From assembly GCA_963728655.1 (NCBI GenBank), contig CAVSLD010000001.1, forward strand, positions 186,001 to 250,000: DNA of 64,000 bases. The letters run 5' to 3'. Positions within the stretch are counted from its first letter, which is position 1. Each line of letters starts with the position of its first letter. The position numbers were made by a program, and so were the translations under genes. A model generated the notes under the pieces. The model had not been told where the DNA came from and made no database searches. It saw nothing but the letters and a program-made list of their open reading frames with translations. Of the stretch, positions 16,969 through 23,996 are shown in pieces. This stretch comes from Iamia sp963728655. Its GTDB lineage: Bacteria > Actinomycetota > Acidimicrobiia > Acidimicrobiales > Iamiaceae.

Positions 16969-17850
16969 ATGGGCCCCACCGCCCCCGACGCTCGTCGTCG
17001 ACCCGTGACCGCCCCGCAGGTCCGCGACCACAAGGTCCGCGACGGGGCCGACCCGCTGGTCATGGTGACCGCCTACGACGCCCCCGGCGCCCGGTTGGCC
17101 GATGCTGCCGGGGTCGACATGATCCTGGTGGGCGACAGCCTGGCCATGGTGGTGCTGGGCTACGACGACACCCTCCAGGTGACCGTCGACGACATGGCCC
17201 ACCACACCGCAGCGGTGGCGCGGGCCAAGCCCTCCGCCCTCGTGGTCGGCGACCTGCCGTGGATGAGCTACCACGTCGACCGGGCCGAGACGGTCCGCAA
17301 CGCGGCCGCCCTCGTGCGCGCCGGGGCCGGTGCGGTGAAGCTCGAGGGCGGGCGCAAGCGCCTGCCCATGGTCGAGGCCATCGTCGACGCCGAGATCCCC
17401 GTGATGGGCCACATCGGGCTCACCCCCCAGTCGGTCAAGGCCATGGGCGGCTTCAAGGTCCAGGGCCGGACCAGCGAGGCCGCGGTGCAGCTGGTGTCGG
17501 CGGCCAAGGCCCTGGCCCACGCCGGCGCCTTCGCGGTGGTGCTCGAGGGCATCCCCGACGAGGTCGCCCGCATGGTCACCGACGCCATCGACGTGCCCAC
17601 CGTCGGCATCGGCGCCGGGCCCCACTGCGACGGCCAGGTGCTCGTGTACCACGACGTCCTGGGCATCGAGGACCGCATGGCCCCCAAGTTCGTGCGCCGG
17701 TACGCGGCCATCGGGGCCGACTCCACCGACGCCCTGGGCCGCTTCGCGGCCGACGTCCGCACCGGGGCCTTCCCCGGGCCCGAGGAGTCGTACCACCTCT
17801 CGGCCGAGGTGGCCGAGACCCTCGGCCTCTACGGCGCCGCGCAGGCCTGA
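16969..17850 (+). CDS. panB: 3-methyl-2-oxobutanoate hydroxymethyltransferase
   Basis: PanB transfers a hydroxymethyl group from 5,10-methylene-tetrahydrofolate to 2-oxoisovalerate, the first committed step of pantothenate and CoA synthesis, in the cytoplasm. The 293-residue protein shows the family blocks MVTAYDAPGARLADAAGVD, the metal-binding VGDSLAMVVLGYDDT, GAVKLEGG, GHIGLTPQSV and IGIGAGPHCDGQVLV. Its length is slightly above the usual 260-280 because of an N-terminal extension. The ATG has a full AAGGAGGT ribosome site. No panC or panD is adjacent. The DUF192 gene follows with a short gap. Confidence 0.95.
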   Translation: MGPTAPDARRRPVTAPQVRDHKVRDGADPLVMVTAYDAPGARLADAAGVDMILVGDSLAMVVLGYDDTLQVTVDDMAHHTAAVARAKPSALVVGDLPWMSYHVDRAETVRNAAALVRAGAGAVKLEGGRKRLPMVEAIVDAEIPVMGHIGLTPQSVKAMGGFKVQGRTSEAAVQLVSAAKALAHAGAFAVVLEGIPDEVARMVTDAIDVPTVGIGAGPHCDGQVLVYHDVLGIEDRMAPKFVRRYAAIGADSTDALGRFAADVRTGAFPGPEESYHLSAEVAETLGLYGAAQA

Positions 17851-17892
17851 CGCCCGCCGCCGACCGCGCCCGGCGCCCCGGGTGCGGTCGAC

Positions 17893-17898
17893 CATGAT
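17893..17898 (+). promoter_or_regulatory. -10-like CATGAT before the DUF192 gene
   Basis: CATGAT ends seven bases before GTG 17906, matching the spacing of the other leaderless starts and supporting that start. Confidence 0.35.
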
Positions 17899-17905
17899 GG
17901 CGCCC

Positions 17906-18517
17906 GTGCGCGCCCTCGTCGCCCTCGTCACCTGCGCGGTCGTGGTGGCCGCGTGCGGGACGGCCGGCGACGCCACGGGCGGCGCCACCACGACCACCGC
18001 CTCCGCCCGGGCCACCTCGGCCGCCCCCTCGACGGGGTCGCTGCCACCGGTGGACGGGCCCTTCGCCCCCGGCCGCACCCAGCTGCCCGGCTTCGGCGAG
18101 GTCGAGGTCCGCATCGTCGACGGCCCCGACGGTGAGCCGATCGTGCTGTGCGTCCTCTTGGCCGAGACCGAGGCCCAGCGGGCCCGGGGCCTGATGGAGG
18201 TCACCGACCCGGACCTGGGTGGCTACGACGGGATGCTCTTCACCTTCGACTCCGACCGCGACGGCGGCTTCTACATGAAGGGCACCGTCCTGCCCCTGTC
18301 GATCGCCTACCTGGGCGCCGACGGCACCACCGTCGACACCCGCGACATGGAGCCGTGCCCGCCCGCCAGCGAGACCTGCCCCACGTACCCGCCGTCGGGC
18401 CCCTACCGGACGACCCTGGAGGTCACCCAGGGCGGCCTCGCGCCCCTGGGCCTGGAGCCGGGCTCGTCGGCCCGCCTCGAGGTCGGCGGCGCCTGCGCCC
18501 CCGCCGGGTCGACGTAG
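17906..18517 (+). CDS. DUF192 family lipoprotein
   Basis: The protein (203 residues from GTG 17906) opens with a short lipoprotein signal, VRALVALVTCAVVVAACG, whose lipobox is VAAC. A Thr/Ala/Ser-rich linker precedes a DUF192 domain. Its family features are visible: AQRARGLMEV, GMLFTFDSDRDGGFYMKGT and LPLSIAYLGADGT. DUF192 proteins are small periplasmic or extracellular beta-proteins with no established role. Longer starts at GTG 17882 or ATG 17894 are possible, but the -10-like hexamer and the clean signal peptide favour 17906. A Cys pair (CPPASETC) lies in the domain and may form a disulfide. Confidence 0.8.
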   Translation: MRALVALVTCAVVVAACGTAGDATGGATTTTASARATSAAPSTGSLPPVDGPFAPGRTQLPGFGEVEVRIVDGPDGEPIVLCVLLAETEAQRARGLMEVTDPDLGGYDGMLFTFDSDRDGGFYMKGTVLPLSIAYLGADGTTVDTRDMEPCPPASETCPTYPPSGPYRTTLEVTQGGLAPLGLEPGSSARLEVGGACAPAGST

Positions 18518-18523
18518 GACCGC

Positions 18524-18711
18524 TCAGGCGGGGACGGACAGGCGTCGGGTGGAGGTGGCGCAGGCCACCGAGCAGAGCTGCTCGCCGTCGACGGACGAGA
18601 CCATGTGGTGCGCCGGGAGCACCAGCCCGCACACGGGTCGCGCCGGGAGCCGGCCGCGGGGGTGGCGATCCGCAGGCGGCCCAGGGCGAGCGGCTGGTCG
18701 ATGCCGCGCAC
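18524..18711 (-). pseudogene. Frameshifted small zinc-finger gene
   Basis: Two minus-strand frames each look coding. One gives ITCEEAPQLQ and then RGIDQPLALGRLRIATPAAG. The next frame gives PVCGLVLPAHHMVSSVDGEQ and then LCSVACATSTRRLSVPA. They join if one C is restored in the run at 18635-18637 (plus-strand GGG). The Cys/His pattern of the second part suggests a small metal-binding finger. GTG 18711 is the only clear start; the first frame stays open to 18804. Whether this is decay or a sequencing indel cannot be told from one sequence. It occupies most of the 450-nt space between the DUF192 gene and rpsF. Confidence 0.5.
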
Positions 18712-18887
18712 CTGGAGCTGGGGGGCCTCCTCGCAGGTGATCCAGGGCGGGAGGCGCCATCGCCAGCCGCCGTGGCCCCGTCGGGTCGGCCCGCCGGCTC
18801 GCTGTCACACCCCCCTGGGACACTCGTCGCATGGCCGGACCGCACCCCCCACCGGGGCCCACCTCGCCCTCGGACCCCTGCGTCCAC

Positions 18888-18893
18888 TACGGT
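18888..18893 (+). promoter_or_regulatory. Candidate -10 TACGGT of the rpsF operon
   Basis: TACGGT would start transcription near 18900 and give a leader of about 70 bases that includes the hairpin at 18919-18950. Confidence 0.4.
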
Positions 18894-18918
18894 CGCACGG
18901 TCCAATCGACCCTGCCCC

Positions 18919-18950
18919 GGACCGCCCGGGGCCCCGGTAGCCCCGGGTCC
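18919..18950 (+). promoter_or_regulatory. Putative S6:S18 autoregulatory hairpin in rpsF leader
   Basis: The leader folds as GGA, a bulged CCG (18922-18924), CCCGGGG, loop CCCCGGTAG, then CCCCGGG and TCC, giving 3 + 7 base pairs interrupted by the CCG bulge. A CCG bulge on a GC stem is the hallmark of the known S6:S18-binding motif in rpsF leaders. The ribosome site GGGAGGT (18954-18960) begins four bases after the stem, so protein binding could block initiation. Confidence 0.5.
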
Positions 18951-18971
18951 ACAGGGAGGTGCTGACTCGCG

Positions 18972-19316
18972 ATGCGAGCGTACGAGCTGATGGTCATCTT
19001 CGACGGTGACCTCGACGAATCAACCGTCCAGGGCGGGATCAACCGCATCCACGCCCAGATCGAGGAGGTCGGCGGCCTCACCGCGTCCACCGACAAGTGG
19101 GGGCAGCGCCGCTTCGCCTACGAGATCGACCACAAGAACGTGGGGTTCTACGTGGTGCTCGAGGTCCTGGCCGAGCCGGGCTCCCTCGACCGCCTGGAGA
19201 ACACCCTCCGGCTCGCGGACGAGGTCGTCCGCCACAAGCTCATCCGCCTCCCCGACAAGGAGGCCGCCCGCCGCGGCCTCATCGGTGGGGCCGCCCCGGC
19301 CGAGGCCGGGGCCTGA
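18972..19316 (+). CDS. rpsF: 30S ribosomal protein S6
   Basis: The 114-residue S6 binds S18 on the platform of the small ribosomal subunit. The family opening MRAYELMVIFDGDLDE and the KWGQRRFAYEIDHKNVGFYVV core are clear, followed by a short Ala/Glu tail. A GGGAGGT site lies 11 bases before the ATG. It is the first gene of rpsF-ssb-rpsR-rplI, which are closely spaced on one strand and almost certainly co-transcribed. The leader carries a candidate S6:S18 feedback element. Confidence 0.96.
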   Translation: MRAYELMVIFDGDLDESTVQGGINRIHAQIEEVGGLTASTDKWGQRRFAYEIDHKNVGFYVVLEVLAEPGSLDRLENTLRLADEVVRHKLIRLPDKEAARRGLIGGAAPAEAGA

Positions 19317-19331
19317 CCGGAGGACGATCCG

Positions 19332-19853
19332 ATGGCAAACGACAACAACGTGACCCTCACGGGCAACCTGACCCGTGACCCCGAGCTCCGCTTCACCCCG
19401 AGCGGCCAGGCGGTGGCGACCTTCGGCCTCGCCGTGAACCGGCGCTGGCAGAACCGCCAGACCAACGAGTGGGAGGAGCAGGTCAGCTTCTTCGACGTCA
19501 AGTGCTGGGCCCAGATGGCCGAGAACGTGTCCGAGACCCTCGGCCGCGGCAACCGCGTGGTGGTCTCGGGTCGCCTCGAGCAGCGCTCGTGGGAGACCGA
19601 CCAGGGCGACAAGCGCTCCAAGGTCGAGGTGGTCGCCGACGAGATCGCCCCCAGCCTGCGCTGGGCCACGGCCCAGATCACCCGCAACGAGCGCAGCGGC
19701 GGCGAGGGCGGCGGTGGCGGTGGCGGTGGCTACAGCGGTGGCGGCGGTGGCGGCAGCTACGGCGGCCGCAACGAGGGGAGCCGAGGCGGAGCGCCCGCCC
19801 CGGCCGCGACCGGCGGCGCCGGTGGCAACGACATGGATGAGGAGCCGTTCTGA
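19332..19853 (+). CDS. ssb: Single-stranded DNA-binding protein
   Basis: The 173-residue protein has an N-terminal OB-fold (about 1-115; NVTLTGNLTRDPELRFTPSG, WAQMAENVSETLGRGNRVVV). A Gly-rich linker of about 45 residues follows. The conserved acidic tip MDEEPF recruits replication and repair partners. It coats single-stranded DNA during replication, recombination and repair. It sits between rpsF and rpsR, as in most bacteria. Its stop codon overlaps the rpsR start (TGATG), implying translational coupling. Confidence 0.96.
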   Translation: MANDNNVTLTGNLTRDPELRFTPSGQAVATFGLAVNRRWQNRQTNEWEEQVSFFDVKCWAQMAENVSETLGRGNRVVVSGRLEQRSWETDQGDKRSKVEVVADEIAPSLRWATAQITRNERSGGEGGGGGGGGYSGGGGGGSYGGRNEGSRGGAPAPAATGGAGGNDMDEEPF

Positions 19854-20278
19854 TGGCAGGAGCCAAGCCCAAGCGGGGCAAGAACAAGGACAACGCCCGG
19901 CGCAGCAAGAAGAAGATCAGCGTCCTCAACACCGAGAAGGTGGAGTACGTCGACTACAAGGACGTGAACCTGCTCAAGCGCTTCATGTCCGACCGGGCCA
20001 AGATCCGCGCCCGGCGCGTCACCGGCAACAGCGCCCAGCAGCAGTCCGACGTGGCCATGGCCATCAAGAACGCCCGCGAGATGGCCCTGCTGCCCTACGC
20101 CAACCGGGTCACCCAGCAGCGCGGCGGCGGCCGCGACCGCGGCGACCGCGGCGACCGGGGCCTGCGCCCCGACGGCCCCATGCCCCGCCCGTCGGCCCCG
20201 CCGCCCACGGCCGGGTCCGGTGACGAGGAGGGTGAGGCCCCGGCCGAGACCACCGCCACCGAGGAGGTCGAGGCCTGA
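19853..20278 (+). CDS. rpsR: 30S ribosomal protein S18 with long C-terminal tail
   Basis: Residues up to about 85 form the S18 core (YVDYKDVNLLKRFMSDRAKIRARRVTG, followed by QQSDVAMAIKNAREMALLPY). It lacks the Cys residues of zinc-binding S18, so it is the C-minus form. About 55 extra residues follow: an Arg/Gly/Asp repeat (RGGGRDRGDRGDRG), a Pro-rich stretch and an acidic Glu-rich end. S18 is usually 75-90 residues, so this tail is unusual. The ATG overlaps the ssb stop and the TGA overlaps the rplI ATG, consistent with one operon. Confidence 0.93.
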   Translation: MAGAKPKRGKNKDNARRSKKKISVLNTEKVEYVDYKDVNLLKRFMSDRAKIRARRVTGNSAQQQSDVAMAIKNAREMALLPYANRVTQQRGGGRDRGDRGDRGLRPDGPMPRPSAPPPTAGSGDEEGEAPAETTATEEVEA

Positions 20279-20724
20279 TGCGCGTCGTGCTCCACGCCGA
20301 CGTCGAGGGCGTCGGCACCAAGGGCGAGGTGGTGGAGGTGGCCGACGGCCACGCCCGCAACCTGCTGCTGCCCTCGGGCCAGGCCGTCAAGGCCACCCCA
20401 GGCGCCGAGGACCAGGCCGCCGGCATGCGTCGGCGCCGGGCCAACGCCGACGCCGTCGACCGGGCGGCTGCGGAGGAGGTGGCCAAGACGCTCGTCCCGG
20501 CCACCATCACCGTCACCGCCAAGTCCGGCACCGAGGGCCGGCTGTTCGGCTCGGTGGGCCCGGCCGAGGTGGCCGCCGCCATCGAGGAGCAGACCGGCGT
20601 GGTCATCGACCGCCGCAAGCTGGTGCTCGACGAGCCCATCAAGGAGACCGGGGAGTTCCAGGCCACGGCCCGGCTCCACCCCAGCGTCGAGTTCCCCGTC
20701 CGCTTCGAGGTCGTGGGGGCCTAG
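20278..20724 (+). CDS. rplI: 50S ribosomal protein L9
   Basis: The 148-residue protein has the L9 N-domain (MRVVLHADVEGVGTKGEVVEV, DGHARNLLLPSGQAV), a charged connecting helix and the C-terminal domain with the GRLFGSVGPAEVAAAI segment. L9 binds 23S rRNA near L1 and helps maintain reading frame. The start ATG overlaps the rpsR stop. It ends the ribosomal-protein operon and is followed by a cluster of hairpins. Confidence 0.96.
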   Translation: MRVVLHADVEGVGTKGEVVEVADGHARNLLLPSGQAVKATPGAEDQAAGMRRRRANADAVDRAAAEEVAKTLVPATITVTAKSGTEGRLFGSVGPAEVAAAIEEQTGVVIDRRKLVLDEPIKETGEFQATARLHPSVEFPVRFEVVGA

Positions 20725-20731
20725 TGCCGCA

Positions 20732-20818
20732 CCGGTCCGGCGCCCGCAGGTGCCGGACCGGGGTCCGCCCCCTCCGGGGGGCGGCCGCGGCGCGCCCGGG
20801 CACCGGTCCGGTGCTGGT
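20732..20818 (+). terminator. Three successive hairpins after rplI
   Basis: CCGGTCCGGC/GCCGGACCGG (20732-20761), CCGCCCCC/GGGGGCGG (about 20765-20784) and CACCGG/CCGGTG near 20801 follow the rplI stop. No U-runs are present. They probably attenuate readthrough into dnaB. Confidence 0.5.
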
Positions 20819-20839
20819 CGTCGTCCCCAGGTCCGGCGA

Positions 20840-20884
20840 GTTGTCCACCGCCCGTCCACAGGAAGTGGGGGCTATCGCTCCACA
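20840..20884 (+). promoter_or_regulatory. DnaA-box-like sites upstream of dnaB
   Basis: TTGTCCACC (20840-20848), then GTCCACAGG and CTCCACAGG (ending 20861 and 20884) resemble the actinobacterial DnaA box TTGTCCACA. They lie 100-145 bases before dnaB. Confidence 0.3.
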
Positions 20885-20983
20885 GGCCGCGTGGGGTTGG
20901 GTGGAGGCCGAGCCGACAGGCGAGGCCGACCAAGCAAGCACGGCGTGGCTGCCCGAGCGAAGCGAGGAAGACGTGCGGCGACG

Positions 20984-22381
20984 ATGACCGATGCTCCGGT
21001 GTTCGACGACGAACCCCCACCCGAGTACGACGACCGCCCCCGCAGCCCGTCCCGCGGCGGCGGTCGGGTGCCGCCCCACAACATCGACGCCGAGCGGGCC
21101 CTGCTGGGCGCCCTCCTCCTGTCCCGCGACGCGGTGGCCGCCGCGGCCGAGGTCATCCCCGGAGCGGATGTCTTCTACCGACCGGCCCACGCCCACATCT
21201 ACGAGGCCGTCAGCGTCCTCACCGCCAAGGGCGAGGTGGCCGACCCCATCACCGTGGCCGACGAGCTGCGTCGGCGCGACCTGCTCGACGGGGCCGGCGG
21301 CACCGCCGCCCTGGTCGACCTCCAGGCCGACGCCCCGGGCACGGCCAACGCCGCCCACTACGCCCGCATCGTGCGCGACCACTCGCTGCTGCGTCGCCTC
21401 ATCGGCGCCGCCGGCTCCATCTCCGAGTCGGCCTACGGCCTCCCCGAGGACGTGCGCAAGGTGGTCGACCAGGCCGAGTCGCTGGTGTTCGACATCGCCC
21501 GCCACGAGGGCGAGGGCAGCACCGCCCGCCTCACCGACCTGTTGGGCGACACCCTCACCCGCATCGAAGAGCTCCACGACCGGGGCTCGGAGATCACCGG
21601 CACCCCGACCGGCTACCACGACCTCGACGAGATGACCGCCGGGCTCCAGCCCGGCGCCCTCGTGGTGGTGGGCGCCCGCCCCGCCATGGGCAAGACCGCC
21701 CTGGCCCTCGGGATGGCGGCCAACGCGGCCCTGCGGGGCGACCACTCGATCCTCCTGTTCTCGCTGGAGATGAGCAAGGTCGAGCTGGTCCAGCGCATCC
21801 TGTGCGCCGATGCCCGGGTCGACTCCACCAAGATCCGCAACGGCCGGCTGTCGGACCCGGACTGGAACGCCATCGCCGCCTCCATGGGCCGGCTGGGCGA
21901 CGCCAAGATCTGGATCGACGACAACCCCAACGTCTCGATCATGGAGATCCGCTCCAAGGCCCGGCGCCTGCGCAGCGAGATCGGCAGCCTCGGGATGGTG
22001 GTCGTCGACTACATCCAGCTGATGACCGGCCGGAACTCGGCCGAGAGCCGCCAGGTCGAGGTGGCCGAGATCTCCCGTGGCCTGAAGCTCCTGGCCCGTG
22101 AGCTCGAGTGCCCGGTGGTGGCCCTGGCCCAGCTCAACCGCAGCCTCGAGCAGCGCGCCGACAAGCGCCCCATGCTGTCGGACCTGAGGGAGAGCGGGAG
22201 TCTCGAGCAGGATGCGGACGTCGTGATGTTCCTGTACCGGGAGGAGGTCTACGAGCCCACACCGGAGAACGCAGGCCTGGCCGAGGTCATCGTGGCCAAG
22301 CAGCGCAACGGGCCCACCGGCGTGGCCCACCTCTCGTTCCTCGGCCACCTCACCCGCTTCGAGTCCATGGCCCGCGACTGA
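20984..22381 (+). CDS. dnaB: Replicative DNA helicase DnaB
   Basis: The 465-residue hexameric helicase unwinds DNA ahead of the replisome. The N-terminal domain begins at PPHNIDAERALLGALLLS, followed by a linker and the RecA-like helicase domain. Walker A is GARPAMGKTALALG, the B motif is MVVVDYIQLM, and ALAQLNRSLEQRADKRPMLS and RESGSLEQDADVVMFLYR are conserved. No intein interrupts the usual insertion sites. The ATG at 20984 is chosen; the in-frame upstream codons are low-complexity. It is followed by a short gap and a convergent HNH gene. Confidence 0.96.
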   Translation: MTDAPVFDDEPPPEYDDRPRSPSRGGGRVPPHNIDAERALLGALLLSRDAVAAAAEVIPGADVFYRPAHAHIYEAVSVLTAKGEVADPITVADELRRRDLLDGAGGTAALVDLQADAPGTANAAHYARIVRDHSLLRRLIGAAGSISESAYGLPEDVRKVVDQAESLVFDIARHEGEGSTARLTDLLGDTLTRIEELHDRGSEITGTPTGYHDLDEMTAGLQPGALVVVGARPAMGKTALALGMAANAALRGDHSILLFSLEMSKVELVQRILCADARVDSTKIRNGRLSDPDWNAIAASMGRLGDAKIWIDDNPNVSIMEIRSKARRLRSEIGSLGMVVVDYIQLMTGRNSAESRQVEVAEISRGLKLLARELECPVVALAQLNRSLEQRADKRPMLSDLRESGSLEQDADVVMFLYREEVYEPTPENAGLAEVIVAKQRNGPTGVAHLSFLGHLTRFESMARD

Positions 22382-22401
22382 ACCGGTGGCGGTCGCCGCC
22401 G

Positions 22402-22512
22402 ATGTGGGCCAGGGTCGCCCGTCACCCGGACCCGGAGGCCGCACCGGGCCGGCCCCCCCAGCGGGTCCCCTTCGGGCTCCACGGCAGCTGGATCGCCGGC
22501 GACCACCTCTGA
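22402..22512 (+). CDS. Possible small protein (36 aa)
   Basis: A short frame starts at ATG 22402, 21 bases after the dnaB stop, and ends in PPQRVPFGLHGSWIAGDHL. The composition of the last 20 residues looks protein-like (hydrophobic and aromatic residues, few Arg/Pro runs), unlike antisense frames nearby. No homologue is recognised and no ribosome site is evident. It could be a translated small protein coupled to dnaB or the remnant of a larger gene. Confidence 0.3.
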   Translation: MWARVARHPDPEAAPGRPPQRVPFGLHGSWIAGDHL

Positions 22513-22527
22513 CCCGGACCGCCCCCG

Positions 22528-22923
22528 TCAGGCGTCCACCAGGCGCCGCACGCGCCGGAGCTGGCTGCGCAGGTAGGGCCGGGCCCGGCGCTGGCCGCCC
22601 CGCCGGTGGATCGCTCCCTCCAGGCGCTCCAGCCCCCGCAGCACGGCGATCCCGTCGGGCTCCCACCCGCGCCGGCGGCACTCCTCGAGCCACTCGGCGG
22701 GGGTGGTGTGGCCCCGGGCCCGGTTGCAGCGGGCGCAGGCCGCCACCTCGTTCTCGATCCACGACGGCCCACCCTTGACCTTGGGCACCAGGTGCTCGGT
22801 CGTGGCCGCGACCAGCCCCACGTCGATGCGCCGGCCGCACCACACGCAGGCGTCGCCGTCGCGCCGGAGGATGCGGCGCCTGCGCTCCTGGCGACTCGGG
22901 GCCGCCACCTCGCCGGTGGTCAC
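22528..22923 (-). CDS. HNH endonuclease
   Basis: The 131-residue protein has the HNH zinc-finger nuclease core: CVWCGRRI, TTEHLVPKVKGGP, then ENEVAACARCNRARG. Two CxxC pairs bind structural zinc, and the His of TEHLVP with the Asn of CNRARG form the metal-dependent active site. Such stand-alone HNH proteins are widespread in Actinomycetota and mostly uncharacterised. The GTG at 22923 is the start. The gene is divergent from gluQ and convergent with dnaB. Confidence 0.85.
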   Translation of the reverse strand: MTTGEVAAPSRQERRRRILRRDGDACVWCGRRIDVGLVAATTEHLVPKVKGGPSWIENEVAACARCNRARGHTTPAEWLEECRRRGWEPDGIAVLRGLERLEGAIHRRGGQRRARPYLRSQLRRVRRLVDA

Positions 22924-22994
22924 GCCCCCAGGATGCCCGGAGGGGTGCAGCCGCGTCGTGCCGGAGCGTCCGGCGGTGTGCCACCCTGCGCGCC

Positions 22995-23918
22995 GTGCCG
23001 GTCGGACGCTTCGCCCCCAGCCCCACGGGGCCGCTGCACGTGGGCAACCTCCGCACCGCCCTGGTGGCGTGGCTGGCGGCCCGGTCCGACGGCTCGACGT
23101 TCCTGCTGCGCAGCGAGGACCTCGACCCCGCGTCCCGGGCCGAGCACGAGGAGGGCCAGCTCGCCGACCTCCGGGCCGTCGGCGTCGACTGGGACGGGCC
23201 GCTGGTGCGCCAGTCCGAGCGGCGCGACCTCTACGAGGACGCCCTGGCCCGACTCGACGACACCGGGCTCACCTACCCCTGCTACTGCACCCGGCGTGAG
23301 GTGCGCGAGGCCACCCGCGCCCCCCACGGCGCCGGACCCGAGGGTGCCTACCCGGGCACGTGCCGGGACCTGACCGCGGCCCAGCGGGCGGCCCGCGAGG
23401 CGGAGGGGCGGCCGCCGGCGCTGCGCCTGCGGTCCGGCGGGGCCCGGGCCGTCGCCGTCGACGCCCTCGCCGGGAAGGTCGCGGGTGCGGTCGACGACGT
23501 CGTGCTGCGCCGCAACGACGGGCTGCCCGCCTACAACCTCGTCGTGGTGGTCGACGACGCGGCCCAGGGTGTGGAGGAGGTGGTGCGGGGCGACGACCTG
23601 CTGGCGTCCACCCCCCGCCAGGCCCACCTGGCCCGCCTGCTGGGACTACCCGTCCCCCGCTACCTGCACGTCCCGCTGGTGGTCGGGTCCGACGGGGCCC
23701 GCCTGGCCAAGCGCCACGGGGCCGTGACCCTCGCCGACCTGGCCCCGGCCGGCCTCGGTCCGGCCGACGTGCGCGACCGGCTGCTCACCTCGCTGGGCCT
23801 GCCCGCCCCCGGCGGCACCGACCCCCTGGGCCCGGCCCTCGCCGCCTTCGACCGCAGCGTCCTGCCGCGGCGGCCGTGGGTCCCCGGGGGCCTGCTCGCC
23901 CCCGGCGGTGGTGGCTGA
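22995..23918 (+). CDS. gluQ: Glutamyl-Q tRNA(Asp) synthetase
   Basis: The 307-residue protein resembles a truncated glutamyl-tRNA synthetase that charges queuosine-34 of tRNA-Asp with glutamate. The class I HIGH-type signature is FAPSPTGPLHVGNLRTA. The GluQRS zinc site is present as CYC then YPGTC, with about 20 residues between. A KMSKS-like LAKRHGAVTL follows. No anticodon-binding domain is present, consistent with the family. The GTG start immediately precedes the conserved VGRFAPSP. It is divergent from the HNH gene with a 71-nt gap. Confidence 0.92.
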   Translation: MPVGRFAPSPTGPLHVGNLRTALVAWLAARSDGSTFLLRSEDLDPASRAEHEEGQLADLRAVGVDWDGPLVRQSERRDLYEDALARLDDTGLTYPCYCTRREVREATRAPHGAGPEGAYPGTCRDLTAAQRAAREAEGRPPALRLRSGGARAVAVDALAGKVAGAVDDVVLRRNDGLPAYNLVVVVDDAAQGVEEVVRGDDLLASTPRQAHLARLLGLPVPRYLHVPLVVGSDGARLAKRHGAVTLADLAPAGLGPADVRDRLLTSLGLPAPGGTDPLGPALAAFDRSVLPRRPWVPGGLLAPGGGG

Positions 23919-23982
23919 CCGGGGCCTGCCTCGGAGGGCGGTCGTCCCGCCGCCCGCCCGGCACGGCCGCCCGGGCCGGGCC

Positions 23983-23988
23983 TAGCCT
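23983..23988 (+). promoter_or_regulatory. -10 box TAGCCT for the L,D-transpeptidase gene
   Basis: TAGCCT ends eight bases before GTG 23997. Confidence 0.4.
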
Positions 23989-23996
23989 GGACCTCG

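Noticed and set aside
20725..20983. Replication origin next to dnaB
   Set aside because: Only two or three weak DnaA-box-like sites are present and there is no AT-rich unwinding element, dnaA or dnaN.
20984..22381. Intein in DnaB
   Set aside because: Walker A and the later helicase motifs are contiguous and the length is normal.
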